Of a stretch of DNA of 64,000 bases, positions 11,527 to 21,705 are shown one piece after another (position 1 is the stretch's first letter; the number at the start of each line of letters is the position of its first letter). The stretch is taken from assembly GCA_900169235.1 (NCBI GenBank), contig FWCC01000179.1:1-64000 (forward strand), given 5' to 3'. This DNA is from Zarea fungicola (lineage: Eukaryota > Ascomycota > Sordariomycetes > Hypocreales > Cordycipitaceae). A program made the translations under genes and the position numbers. The notes beneath the pieces were generated by a model that was not told where the DNA came from, made no database searches, and worked only from the letters and a program-made list of their open reading frames with translations.

Positions 11527-12061
11527 AGGAGAGCGAGTAGCATTTGTTTTTCTTTTCTTTGGGACTTTATTAAAAACAGGGGCATATATATCTGATGACA
11601 TGTGACAAAGGGAATTAACGTATTACGGTATGGGGGCGGGGAAGGGTCCAAGAGCTATGGCGTTTTAAAGGACATTTCATGGAAGACAAGTGAAAAAATA
11701 AACTACGATTAGATCTGGTAGTCGCTGCGAGTTGAGCAGCTGATTCGATCCAAATGAAAAAAAGTTGAATATATTCACATCTCTTCCCTTGTAACGTTTC
11801 TTGTGTTTCCTTGACTGGATAGTCTGGCATTACATTGGACTTGCTTGATTAGAGCCTGTGCAACTCTCAGTCGTCATTATGAGTTGCACATCATGTAGTT
11901 TTCAACGTGCTTGATCTCTCATTCTTCTATGTGATGTGTATATCATGTAATTCATATAAACGATGCATCCTCTTATCCTGTCTATGCCTTTCCCTACTTC
12001 TTTTTTATTATTTTGCACTCATTCTTGCTCTGCATCCATTTCCCCCCCCTCGTCCCAATTT
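11527..12061. other. Convergent intergenic region
   Basis: The 3' flanks of eIF3k (plus) and TSR4 (minus) face each other here. AT-rich runs suitable for polyadenylation are present and no coding signal was found. Confidence 0.5.
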
Positions 12062-13457
12062 CTACTTCTTCCCACCCTCCTCCTCCCACTGCACACCCGC
12101 CCATTCCTCCAAGTACCCGGCCTCCTCCTCGGCCAGGTACCCGGGCACGCAGTCCCTCCCGCACACGCCCACCAGGATCGTCGCCCAGTCCATGCCCTCC
12201 AGCCCCAGCTCCTCCGCCTCCAGCTCCGCAATCGCGTGCGGCGTCAGCTGCACCTCAAACGTCCTCGGCCCACCGCAGCTCCCGCAGCGCGGGATCCTCC
12301 CCTGCCCAATCACCTGCGCGACGGCGTCCGTCTTGGAGCACAGCAGCGGCGCGCCGCCAAACTCGTACCGAATCACCTGCTCCGGGTTCTGCGCGAGGCG
12401 GTCGGCGAACTTTTGAAACGACATGTCCATGGTGCTCTCAAAGGCCTCCTTGTCCGCGGCGGACACCGTCTCGGGCGCGTCGGCGTCCTCGATGCGCGCA
12501 TTCTCCGGCAGCGCGACCTCGGTCGGCTCCGGCTCGAGCGTCTCAAAGTCGGCGTCGGCGAGGTACAGCGTGGGATACGGTTTGGGCTGGGCGCTCGACG
12601 CCGGCCAGGGTTCGGGTGCGGGAGGACGGACCGTGCTGGTTGTTGTAGTTTGGGGGTTGTTTATAGAGAGGGTTTCGGCAAAGGTCTTGGGAAGATCTTT
12701 TTCCTTTGCCGTCGCCGTCGTGGCTGTCGTTGTGGTTGTGGTTGTTGGTGGTGTAGTAGTTGTCGCCGCCGCTGGCTGTGACGAAGTAGAGAATGGATTT
12801 GCGCTGAATGGGTTACTTCCCGCAGCGGAAGAGCTAAACGGATTCGCGTTGGACGAGAACGGGTTCGCGCCGCCCGCCGACGATGACGAAGAAGGGCCGC
12901 CTCCAAATAGAGCATCGCCAAGTCTTGGTTTGGCCTTTTCCGCCTCGGCAGCCGCAGCCGCCTTCTTTCTCTCCTCCTCCTCCCTCGCCTCCTGCTGCTT
13001 CTTCTTCTTCTCCGCCTCGGCAGCCGCTGTGCCATCGTCTGCCCATACCCTCACGGCCCGCAATGCACGGATACTGCCCTCTCGTCGGCTGCAGCTTGGT
13101 CTCTTGCACGCAAAGACGTATATGCGACGGTCGTGGTTGGGGAATTTGTCGGGCAGCTCGCCGTTGAGCTGCAGCAAGAGCACCATGAGGTCCTTGCAGA
13201 TCTTGCATCGAGCGAGCGCCGCCGACGGTGGTTTATCCGCTTCCAGCCATTCCTATATACGCAAGAAGAAAGATGGTTAGAGGCAAAGTGCTGTGCAGTG
13301 GAGGGGCAACATGATAAGTTGGGCAATGGGTAGAGCTTACAGGCCGGCCGCCGATGCGACTTATGGTATCTTCGTCTGCATCTTTCGAGGCATACCCCAA
13401 AAGAACATTCGTCTCGGCAAATTCGCCATCCGAAGAGTCGGAATCGTAATCAGCCAT
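12062..13457 (-). CDS. TSR4: TSR4/PDCD2-like 40S ribosome biogenesis chaperone
   Basis: Two exons, 13341-13457 and 12062-13252, in phase, give 435 aa. The N-terminus (M-A-D-Y-D-S-D-S-S-D-G-E-F) runs into the conserved V-L-L-G-Y-A and, across the intron, E-W-L-E-A-D-K-P-P. A zinc-ribbon-like unit follows, C-K-I-C-K-D-L then A-C-K-R-P-S-C. The middle is low complexity (Ala/Glu/Lys helix, then Ser/Asn/Pro repeats and a long threonine tract). The C-terminal PDCD2_C domain shows F-Q-K-F-A-D-R-L, R-Y-E-F-G-G-A-P-L-L, C-G-S-C-G-G-P-R-T-F-E-V-Q-L-T-P and the W-A-T-I-L-V-G-V-C end. Members of this family are dedicated chaperones of ribosomal protein uS5 (Rps2) and are needed for 20S pre-rRNA processing. 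There is no MYND finger, as usual in fungi. Confidence 0.92.
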
Positions 13458-13714
13458 CTTTGTTTCCTCGTGCTGTTACAAGTCGGTAGGTTGAGTGATG
13501 GTGGGGTAAAGTTTTTTTTCTGGTCGACGCTGATCTTTGGTAGCGCCACCGCGGGGCAGCCAAACAGCTTCACAAGCCAGTTTCACCACGTTATAAACTA
13601 CGATTCAAAGCCCGTATCATATTCCTGGAAAAAATATTTTGGTATATCTACTATGTAAAGAGAGCTTTTATTCTAAAGCAGATCTAACCCCTTTTTCGTT
13701 TTCTTATTATTTTC

Positions 13715-15672
13715 TTACATGTGATCTTCCGGGCCGTCCATACCGGGGCCAGGACCCTTTGCCCTGCCCATTTGGCGAGCCTTGAGAAGCTCATCACACA
13801 GTAGCAGATTTGAGGCAATACTTGCGCTGGAGGCCATGCAGTTACGGATAACACGGAACGAGTCAAAGACGCCCTCGAGCTCAGGGTCCATGGGCTCGCC
13901 AGTCTCCAGGTTCAGGCCGACAACATCGCCATCATTGACACCGTCTTGCAGAGAAGCAACTATACAGCATTAGTATCGTTATTTTATAGTATATAGTAGT
14001 CGGGTCGGCTGAAACTTACTAGCATCTTGCACGTCATGGCCGGCATTGGCAGCAAGGGTCTTGGGAATAATGAGGAGAGCGTTGGCAAACGCCTCGACAC
14101 CAAACTTGGCCTTGCCCTTGATAGTCTTGGAAAACGCATCGCTGCGCAGGTGAGTAGCGCAGGCAACCTGGAAAGCACCAGCGCCAGGAACGACACTCTT
14201 GTCAACAATGGTGTTGTAAACACTGCGTAGGCCATCACGGACAGCGTCGTTCACCTGGGCGATGGTGTGCTGGTTGGGGCCCTTGATCAACAAAGTAACG
14301 GACTTGGGATCCTTTACTTCCTCGACAAAGGTGTACTTTTCCTCTCCCAGAGCCTGCTCATAGACGAGACCAGCCCATCCGAGACACTCCTCAGTCAGAT
14401 CATCAACGCTGTTTTGGGCGGTACCACCGCAGACGAGCTGCAGACGCTCCATGTTGCGGCGTTTGGCGCGGCGCAGAGCCAGGATGCCGTTCTTGGCCAG
14501 GACATCGAGCGACAGGGGATCGATACCCTTCTGGTTAATAATGACAAAGTTCTTCTTGCCGTCGTTTCCGCAAACCTCCTTCTTGAGTTCGACAATCTTC
14601 TTGAGCTTGGCGTCGACGAAGCGTCGCTCGCTCTCGACAAGCTTGTCGCGCTGCTCGGCGCTAGAGTAGAAGAAGCTGGAGTTGATTTCGGACTTTTCGT
14701 ATTCAAGGCTGACGTTGAGCGTCAGGATAAAGCAGTTTTCGAGGCGCTTGGGCATGTCGGGGTGTCTGGCGCCGTGGTCGAGGGCGAGGCCCCTGATGAG
14801 CTGGGTATCAGCAGCCATGCGGTGCTGCATCTTCATAATCTCCACCATGTGCAGATCGGGCTTGACACCGTCCTCGTAAATGGCCAAGACAGCGTCGACA
14901 ATGTCGGGTGTCAAGTTGGCGGCCAGGGTACCGTTGAGCTTTGTGGAGAGGGACGTGCGTGCTACATTGAGAAGCAATTCTCTGTCGATATCTTTGGGGA
15001 GCTTGAACTCGTCGAGGAACTAATTGCGGTGTTAGCTCACAGCGGTGCCTCGAAATGCGCCTGCGACTCTATTACCTTTAGCGCCTCAACCTTGGCAATC
15101 TCAAAGCCGTCAGTAATAACACGCGGGTGCAGACCCTCTGAGATGAAGCGGTCAGCCTGCTTTAGCAGCTCGCCGACCAGCAGGACAACAGAGGTAGTGC
15201 CGTCACCGCAAATGTCGTCCTGGGCAGTGGCAGCTCGGGCAATCATGACAGCGGTGGGGTTCTGTATTTGCATTTCGCGGAGGAGAATGTTGCCATCCTT
15301 TGTGAGCTTAATCTGTACGTTGTGCACCCGTTAGAAAGTGGCGTTCGTTTTCGAAGAGAGAAAAAACGTTTCGTTCTGCGTACCTGGCCGGCGCCATCGA
15401 CAAGCCTGGGGGGAAGTCGGTCAGTAAATTTGGCACATGAAAACTAAACACGACACTACATACATCTTGATTGTGCCCAAGGGGCCCAGGTTGGAGCGGA
15501 GGACATCCTGGAGACCCTCGCCCGCACTGATGTTGACCTTTAGAGCTTCGCCCCTCCTCTGCTACCAGTTAGCACACATGGAAATGTGGGATGTCGTCGT
15601 CCGAGGGGTCGGTGAGTGGGAGATACGCACGCGGGACTCGGCCTTGGGGTTGAGAAGCTGTGCGGCAGACAT
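13715..15672 (-). CDS. CCT6: T-complex protein 1 subunit zeta (CCT6)
   Basis: Six exons (15631-15672, 15464-15558, 15384-15405, 15076-15312, 14020-15019, 13715-13959), in phase, give 546 aa, the normal length. It is a subunit of the eight-member TRiC/CCT cytosolic chaperonin that folds actin and tubulin. It starts [14 protein letters not shown], typical of zeta. ATP-site motifs are [16 protein letters not shown] and G-D-G-T-T (about residues 89-93). Zeta-specific stretches are H-G-A-R-H-P-D-M-P and the C-terminal [19 protein letters not shown]. The N-terminal quarter is split by four introns, including a 22-nt exon (15384-15405) encoding only the L-V-D-G-A-G-Q loop; the rest is nearly intronless. 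CCT7 lies about 14 kb away. Confidence 0.95.
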
Positions 15673-16853
15673 GGTGATTGATTTCGACACTGGGCTCGCT
15701 AGATGTGTATCTTGACTTGGCCGCAGCGAGTTGATGAGGTATCGTAAAATGAACAGCCCGCACACAATTCGATGGAAGCCACTGGCAACCAAAAGGTGGA
15801 GGGTAGGTACACTTTTTTCTGCCTAGAGGTCGGGGGGCGGTGTGGGGCCTGCAATTTTGGTGCACAAAGGGGCAAGCAGCTGCTAGCGGACGTAATCGAG
15901 CTGGGAGTATATACTCTATGCGAGGTTATGCTTGTTAAAAAGGGTGGTACTATGCTGGGACGAGAAAAAGTCAGGTTTGAGGGGTCCAGAGAAGCCTGTG
16001 CTGAACAAACCGACGCTGGCTACAGGGTAGGTAAATTTGACAGGCAAAAGACATTCTAAGCCTGCACGGCGATACAAAATACTTTGGTAGTTTAATGCAA
16101 TATGTGCTGTTTTTGTTTTTCACAAATTGTTGACTAGTTCTCAATGTCCCAATTCAGAATATATAATATCAGTTTGTCGATTCCATACCAAGGTGAGCAG
16201 ACCATGATATTTAGTTCCCATTGGAAGCTCGCCATTATACATCACGCCGCAATTTTATAACAAATTATTTCATCATCTTGATAAAGGTCAATTTATATCT
16301 TTCCAATAAACCCAAGGCAGCGTACATGAATCATGAAGCACCCAATTGTCGTACCCGTGAGCAACCTCACTACCTTGAGCCATTTCTTCCAAACAGAAAT
16401 ATCCGTTTCGTCCTTCATCTTCACATTAACAAGACAAAAAAAAACTCATTAAAAGAAAAACATCAATCCCATCCCATCCCTCTAGTGTACAAAAAGAAAA
16501 AAGGAAACCAAAACCCCAATAAAGGAAACAGCAAAAAAAAGATATCCTGGACACCAACACCACCCTATTCCCTTTTGTTTTGTCTCCCAAAAGAAGCATT
16601 TGTCCGTACGCATTTTCCCGCGTTCTGTGTGTTTGTGTGTGTGCAAAAAAATAAAATAGACAAAGGCTCGGCATGAAGCAACGCATCATTATCAGTTTCC
16701 GAAATTATTGACGCGCAAAACTCCATGGGTGCGAGATAAATAAAGGGAGAACCATATAACAGTAATTGTAAAAAAGGAGAAACATATATGTGACAAGGAA
16801 AAGTAGTCATACAATAAACACAAAAAATGGCAACAAACGGCCCATTACACAAA
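15673..16853. other. Intergenic: CCT6 promoter and ACE2-like 3' flank
   Basis: Both neighbours are on the minus strand. The left part should hold the CCT6 promoter. The right part (16200-16850) is AT-rich with A-runs and long open stretches lacking coding character, consistent with a long 3' UTR of the zinc-finger gene. Confidence 0.45.
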
Positions 16854-19322
16854 TCATGAGCTTCCAAAAAAGAGTTCATCATTGTTCGTAAACATGTTAA
16901 ACTCCTCTTCAAATTTGCTCATCATCAGCATGCTGGGATCCCGCTCCAGTTGAACGAGGCCATCGTCATTCGTGAATTGCAACATAATGTCTTCTTCTTG
17001 CTGACCCATGGTCATGGGCAGTGTGCTGTTAATGGCTGCTGAGCTCATCATGCCGGCACCCGGAGGCATGCCAGACATGTCCTCTGGGTGGTGGTGGTGG
17101 TGGTGGCTCCCCATCGCCGTGTTGGGATCCACGGTAAAGAGGGCAGCCGGGGGCGGCGATGATGACTGCGTCAGCGAGGGAGGGGTGTTGTAGTGGCTGG
17201 CGGCGCTCTTGGCAGGCGAGGCGGGCTCCCTGTCCATGATGGCCTCGGGGGAGACGTACGAGTGCACGCTGGCCACCGAGGGCGAGGGCGCCATGGTGGC
17301 GGCAGGACGGCGGCTGACCATGGTCGGCATGGGCGCCGAGGACAGGGCGGCCATGCCGTGCATGGACGAATCAATGGGACCCATGTCCATGACCTCGTCG
17401 TTGATATCAAAGTCTGGTTCCGGAGAGTTGGCGACTGAGCTGTCCGAGTAGCCAGAAAAGGAGGACATGGAGCTGACGGACATGTTGTTCTTTCTCCTCG
17501 TTCTGGCCGACTTCTCCAGACGCGTCTCCATATCGGGGCGGTTCTTCTTTGGGCGACCACGCTTGACAATCTTGCGTACGACACCGTCAAAGGCACCAAT
17601 GCACATGCCGCGCTGGCGATGTCTCGTCAAGGCATCGTGGCGAGCAAAGCTGTTGCCGCACTCGCAGGGGTAGGGCTTGATGCCGGTGTGAATCTTGGCG
17701 TGTCGCTTGAGGTCGTGCTGGCGGACAAAGCACTTGCTGCAGGTCGGGCACTGGTACTGGCGGTCGTTGAGATGAGTCTGCACGTGCGACTTGATGTTCT
17801 CCTTGCGACCAAACTCCTTGCCGCAGTCCTCGAAAAGACACACCCACTTGCCCTCACTGGTGTCGGGGCTCTGAATGAACTGGGTGATTTCTTCCGAGGT
17901 GACGCCGGTCTCGGTCTTGGTGTCCTCAATGTTGATGCTGGCAATGCTCGCGGCGCTGGCAATGCTGGCAACAGACTCTGTGCGGCGGTGCATGGACTTC
18001 CTTTGGCGATGATTGGCGACGGCATCCTCAAGGCTCTCAAACTCAGTTTGGTTATCGCAACCGTGGCCAAAGCTGCCCATTTGCTGCGTCTCTGGCGTGG
18101 GGTGCTGAGAGAGCTCATCAGCGGAGAGAAAGTCGCCCTCGAATCCACCCTCCATCTTCATAAACTCATTCCTGAACGAATTCATGCTCAAATAGTCGGG
18201 CGTCTGCATGGGTGCTGTGCTAAAGGTCTTGGAGTTGGGAAGCGGTGTTGATCTGGGAGGGCTGGGAACAGCGTTGCTCATCTGAGCGTGCTGGCGCATC
18301 TCTTGGAAGACATCCTGGGCACGGGGCTGGCCGCGTGCTCGTACTGGCTTGAGCGTCTCCTCCATGCTGTCATCGTACGTCTCTGAAAATCTGGCCGGAC
18401 GAGCTTCCTGCTTGGCGATCCGGTCATGTGGCGTATCCATTGGGGTGGGAGGGAAATAGGCATTCTCGTTTTGTTGGTTGGGGGGCGTTGAAGGAACTTG
18501 GCCGTCTTCGCCATTCATATTCTCAAAAATGGCAACGCGGTCCATGATGCCGTCACTGATTCGACGCTGCGTGCGGCGGATCGTGGCATTGCCTCCGTCC
18601 ATCATCCAAGCCTGGCTGGGGCTCTCGGGGATGCTGGTATACGGGGACATGGACTGGGCGTTTTCAACGGCAAAAAGGTCAAAGTCCTTGGCGCTTGACA
18701 TGTTGTTACCGTAGCTCCCCTGGTTCCTTTGCATCATCATGTTGAGCTGCTCGCCATAGGCATCAAAGGGAGCAGTGCTTGACTCGAAACATGACGTGTC
18801 GAACCGTTGGCTGTGGGGGGTTTGGTGGGGGGAAATCATAAAGTTCTCCGTATCATCATGCCTCATGGCAAGATACTGGGGAGTCTGGTTGGGCTGCTGG
18901 CCCGGGCGTGCTTGTGTGCGTTGCTGCTGCGCTTCTCGCAATACTCGATGCTGAGAAGTGTTGGCTAATCCTGTGTTGTTAGTACTCATACTTACCATTT
19001 CCTGCCTTGCTGTCGTCGGTGTCGTCATTTGCTGGAAGCGTCGGGTGTCCAGGCTGAGACCGCGGCGGTGTGCCGCGGCTTGTCGTCGGTTGGTGTTGGG
19101 GGGCAGGTTCTGGGCCTTTACTCCTTCAAAGGCAGAGGGTGTCGAATTTTGGCGCCGGTGTTGCCTCTGCCTTGAGTGCAGGCTTGTTGTGGGATTGGAC
19201 AGCATATTGGTCGCAAGGGAGTCCGGAATAAATTTGTCGTAGGTCGATATTTGTCGTTGATGGGAACCTGTAGGTCCGAAACTACTCCGTGTTAGTGATG
19301 TCGTCGCATGTATACGATTCAT
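16854..19322 (-). CDS. ACE2: ACE2/SWI5-like C2H2 zinc-finger transcription factor
   Basis: Read straight, the frame gives 822 aa from an ATG at 19322. Three adjacent zinc fingers lie at about 495-517 (C-L-F-E-D-C-G-K-E-F), 525-545 (C-P-T-C-S-K-C-F) and 553-574 (C-E-C-G-N-S-F-A-R-H-D-A-L-T-R-H-R-Q-R-G-M-C); the last is the C2HC finger diagnostic of the Ace2/Swi5 family. A basic AT-hook-like R-G-R-P-K-K follows. The rest is low complexity, with many S/T-P sites suited to CDK control. Two caveats: 18951-18995 looks like a 45-nt in-frame intron (GTAAGT, ACTAAC, CTCAG), and the 5' end has splice signals that would remove the first ATG, leaving Met40 (19205) as start. A natural six-histidine run lies near the C-terminus. 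In yeast these factors drive cell separation and G1 genes; in moulds also cell wall and development. Confidence 0.88.
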   Translation of the reverse strand: MNRIHATTSLTRSSFGPTGSHQRQISTYDKFIPDSLATNMLSNPTTSLHSRQRQHRRQNSTPSAFEGVKAQNLPPNTNRRQAAAHRRGLSLDTRRFQQMTTPTTARQEMVSMSTNNTGLANTSQHRVLREAQQQRTQARPGQQPNQTPQYLAMRHDDTENFMISPHQTPHSQRFDTSCFESSTAPFDAYGEQLNMMMQRNQGSYGNNMSSAKDFDLFAVENAQSMSPYTSIPESPSQAWMMDGGNATIRRTQRRISDGIMDRVAIFENMNGEDGQVPSTPPNQQNENAYFPPTPMDTPHDRIAKQEARPARFSETYDDSMEETLKPVRARGQPRAQDVFQEMRQHAQMSNAVPSPPRSTPLPNSKTFSTAPMQTPDYLSMNSFRNEFMKMEGGFEGDFLSADELSQHPTPETQQMGSFGHGCDNQTEFESLEDAVANHRQRKSMHRRTESVASIASAASIASINIEDTKTETGVTSEEITQFIQSPDTSEGKWVCLFEDCGKEFGRKENIKSHVQTHLNDRQYQCPTCSKCFVRQHDLKRHAKIHTGIKPYPCECGNSFARHDALTRHRQRGMCIGAFDGVVRKIVKRGRPKKNRPDMETRLEKSARTRRKNNMSVSSMSSFSGYSDSSVANSPEPDFDINDEVMDMGPIDSSMHGMAALSSAPMPTMVSRRPAATMAPSPSVASVHSYVSPEAIMDREPASPAKSAASHYNTPPSLTQSSSPPPAALFTVDPNTAMGSHHHHHHPEDMSGMPPGAGMMSSAAINSTLPMTMGQQEEDIMLQFTNDDGLVQLERDPSMLMMSKFEEEFNMFTNNDELFFGSS
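18951..18995 (-). other. Predicted 45-nt in-frame intron in the ACE2-like gene
   Basis: On the minus strand the stretch begins GTAAGT, carries GTACTAAC 11-18 nt in, and ends TTCTCAG. It is a multiple of three without a stop, so simple ORF reading passes through it and adds 15 residues (110-124 of the 822-aa reading). Confidence 0.6.
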
Positions 19323-21705
19323 GAGCCTTGAATGTCCTTACCTCACGCAGCGCAAGCACAGAGCGCCGGGCTAATGGATTGATTTCTTCCTGCTCAGTCG
19401 AGGTCGACTTGCAAGAATACTTGTATAAGTGGTATAAGCCTTATTCAGGCTGGGAATGTCAAGCTTGTCGAGCTGTTTTGTTTGGAGCTCTTTTGTAACT
19501 TTGAAGTATGATATACAACAAAGATGAAGTATCTTTTTTTACAGAGATGAAAAAGGATTAGAGGTTTGAGGAAAGTAGAGGTTCGATGGTGGATATAGAA
19601 TCCAAGGCGGAGGAGGGACCTTGCACGGGCATCCGGCTGGGGTCTTGTGCCTGGCGCTTATTGACTTGGTCGCCACAGCAACGCCCTTGCCATGGTGCGA
19701 GTGAGCCGTCGCACCACCAACGCGTCACCAGGGAGCCCGGTGTGAAACAAGGTGAGAAAGTATGTTTTAGACGGTTTCTATCCTTGGCTACATCTGGATG
19801 GCACATGGGACTGGGATTGATTGGGGGCGGCACTACGACTGTATGATGTGTTCATCTTGTTGGCTTGTGCAATGCTATGAATAGTTCGTAGCACAAGCCG
19901 AGCTACCGTTTATGAATTTTATGGAAACCAGGAACAAAGAATATTTTTTTCCCCGTTGAGGAGGAAGAAAAGAAGAAAAGGTGTGCTGCCGCATTTATTG
20001 AGCACCGGCCACCATACATGGCAGTGCCATCATATCCGTCCGTATTGATGACATTTGTGGTGTTGGCTTCCGGCCGAGGGCGTGTGGACCGGTCCTGACG
20101 CTACACAACGCCATCCCTCGCCACTATCAGAGACAAGTGAAATAATGAGACTCCACACAAGAGTAGCATTATGCAGCCAAATGGGTAAAGGCAAGATTGG
20201 GCCACAGTTCCCCAACGGGTAGAGGTGGCGCTTATTATCAGATTGTTTACTTTCCTCTTGGTTGCAGTGATTTAAGATTGATGGCTCTAGGCCAATATTG
20301 GAGTCATGCATTTGTGTAAGTGCGTTTGATGATTAATTTTGTATACTAACATAACTCCAGCCCATGATAAACATGGTTGGAGGGGTAGCACTGCGCAATG
20401 CGTCATCGTAATGGTGGTGTATCCTTATCCCTGGGGCACTGCAAAGAGAGACATTGTGAGTCGAGAAAGTTGTTTTAAGTATAGGGAATGGCTTCTGGGT
20501 TTTCTAGATCCCATGTAGGTTTGACTTTAGACTAGCTTCCAGATCAAGCACTGCTTCACATAGATGACAGCCACTCAAATAGATTGACTGATGCAATGCA
20601 AAGACACACAAACACAATTAGTCGACGCTGATGGGAGAAGACAAAACGTTTGCTAGTAGACTGTAAACCTGCATTACTTCATTAATTCCTGTACTTTGAG
20701 CTGATTGAACGCTTCCAAATTGTAAAGTTCTGATGCAGGGTAGGCAGGCTAGGGACAAACCGGTGTGCGGCCAGAACATAAATGAGCATCGCCCCTCCAT
20801 CAATTATTCATGAGGTAATTACACGCTGCAATGGATGTGTCAATGTTCATTGCGACTGGCCATGTTGAAACCATTTCTGTTGCCATCATGGTCTGTTCTA
20901 CCCCAGCTGCATATATATACCGTCGTATTACTGTAGCTGGCTGTCCATGAAGACTCTGTCGGAGATATTCTTTGCTGGTTGAAAATCTAGAAAAAACCTG
21001 GATAATCACAAAACTTCAACCTCGAATCTGGTTCATGCATGTTCCCTATTCTTGGCTGTGTCTGCCCTTCCAAATGAAGCTCGGCTAACTAGTCTGTCTG
21101 CTTGATGCCGCCCCGCCACGGCCAAAAGAGGCCAAAAGAGGGACGAGAAATTTATTGTTTTCTTCTCGCCCGGAGAGGAAATAAAAAATGCGAGGCACGT
21201 TGTCTGGGGGATTGGCTAAAACGCGCTGAAGCTGTTGGCCTTTTAGCGGCTTGGGGCGGTTGCTTGGGGCGTTGCGGAGCGTTGCAGCGAGCAAAATGCG
21301 CTACGGTGCCTTTGGCTCGCCCTGGACCGAGTAAGTTGTGCCCTGTAAATAATAAACGTCCCTTCAGAAACGCGGTGTGAACCGTTCCGAAAGTGCCCGT
21401 TGTTAGTGCCGCTGGTGCAAGCTCACTCTTTTTATTATCATTGTGGACATTGCCAAAGCTTCCACGCAGGCACAGGCCAACGAACCTCGTCAACCTCATC
21501 TCCAATTCGGCCCACCGCCCAGTAATTTGGAGCTTCCTGTCTTTCGCACCCCTCGAACGGCCCGTTTGCACTGGTTTGAAACTCTTGTCTTCGACGCCAA
21601 AGCAAACCCTCACAGGCCACTCTCCATCCCGACCGCCCACACCACCTGCTCCGGTGCTCTAGCTTATAATCCTCCATCTCGGTCGCCGCCCTCCTTTTGC
21701 CCACC
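19323..21705. other. 2.4 kb intergenic region between two divergent genes
   Basis: It holds the probable 5' leader and leader intron of the ACE2-like gene at the left end (to about 19420) and the promoter of the CBS-domain gene at the right. The middle has only short broken frames. Long upstream regions are common for fungal regulatory genes. The minus-strand frame at 21152-21640 lacks an ATG and is not supported. Confidence 0.45.

Noticed and set aside
11913..12781. Long plus-strand frames opposite TSR4
   Set aside because: Shadows of the GC-rich minus-strand coding sequence, with arginine/proline-rich compositions.
14267..15334. 355-codon plus-strand frame opposite CCT6
   Set aside because: Antisense shadow; the minus strand encodes a full, conserved CCT6.
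21152..21640. 162-codon minus-strand frame upstream of the CBS-domain gene
   Set aside because: It starts from GTG rather than ATG, has no recognisable domain and overlaps the likely promoter of the CBS gene.
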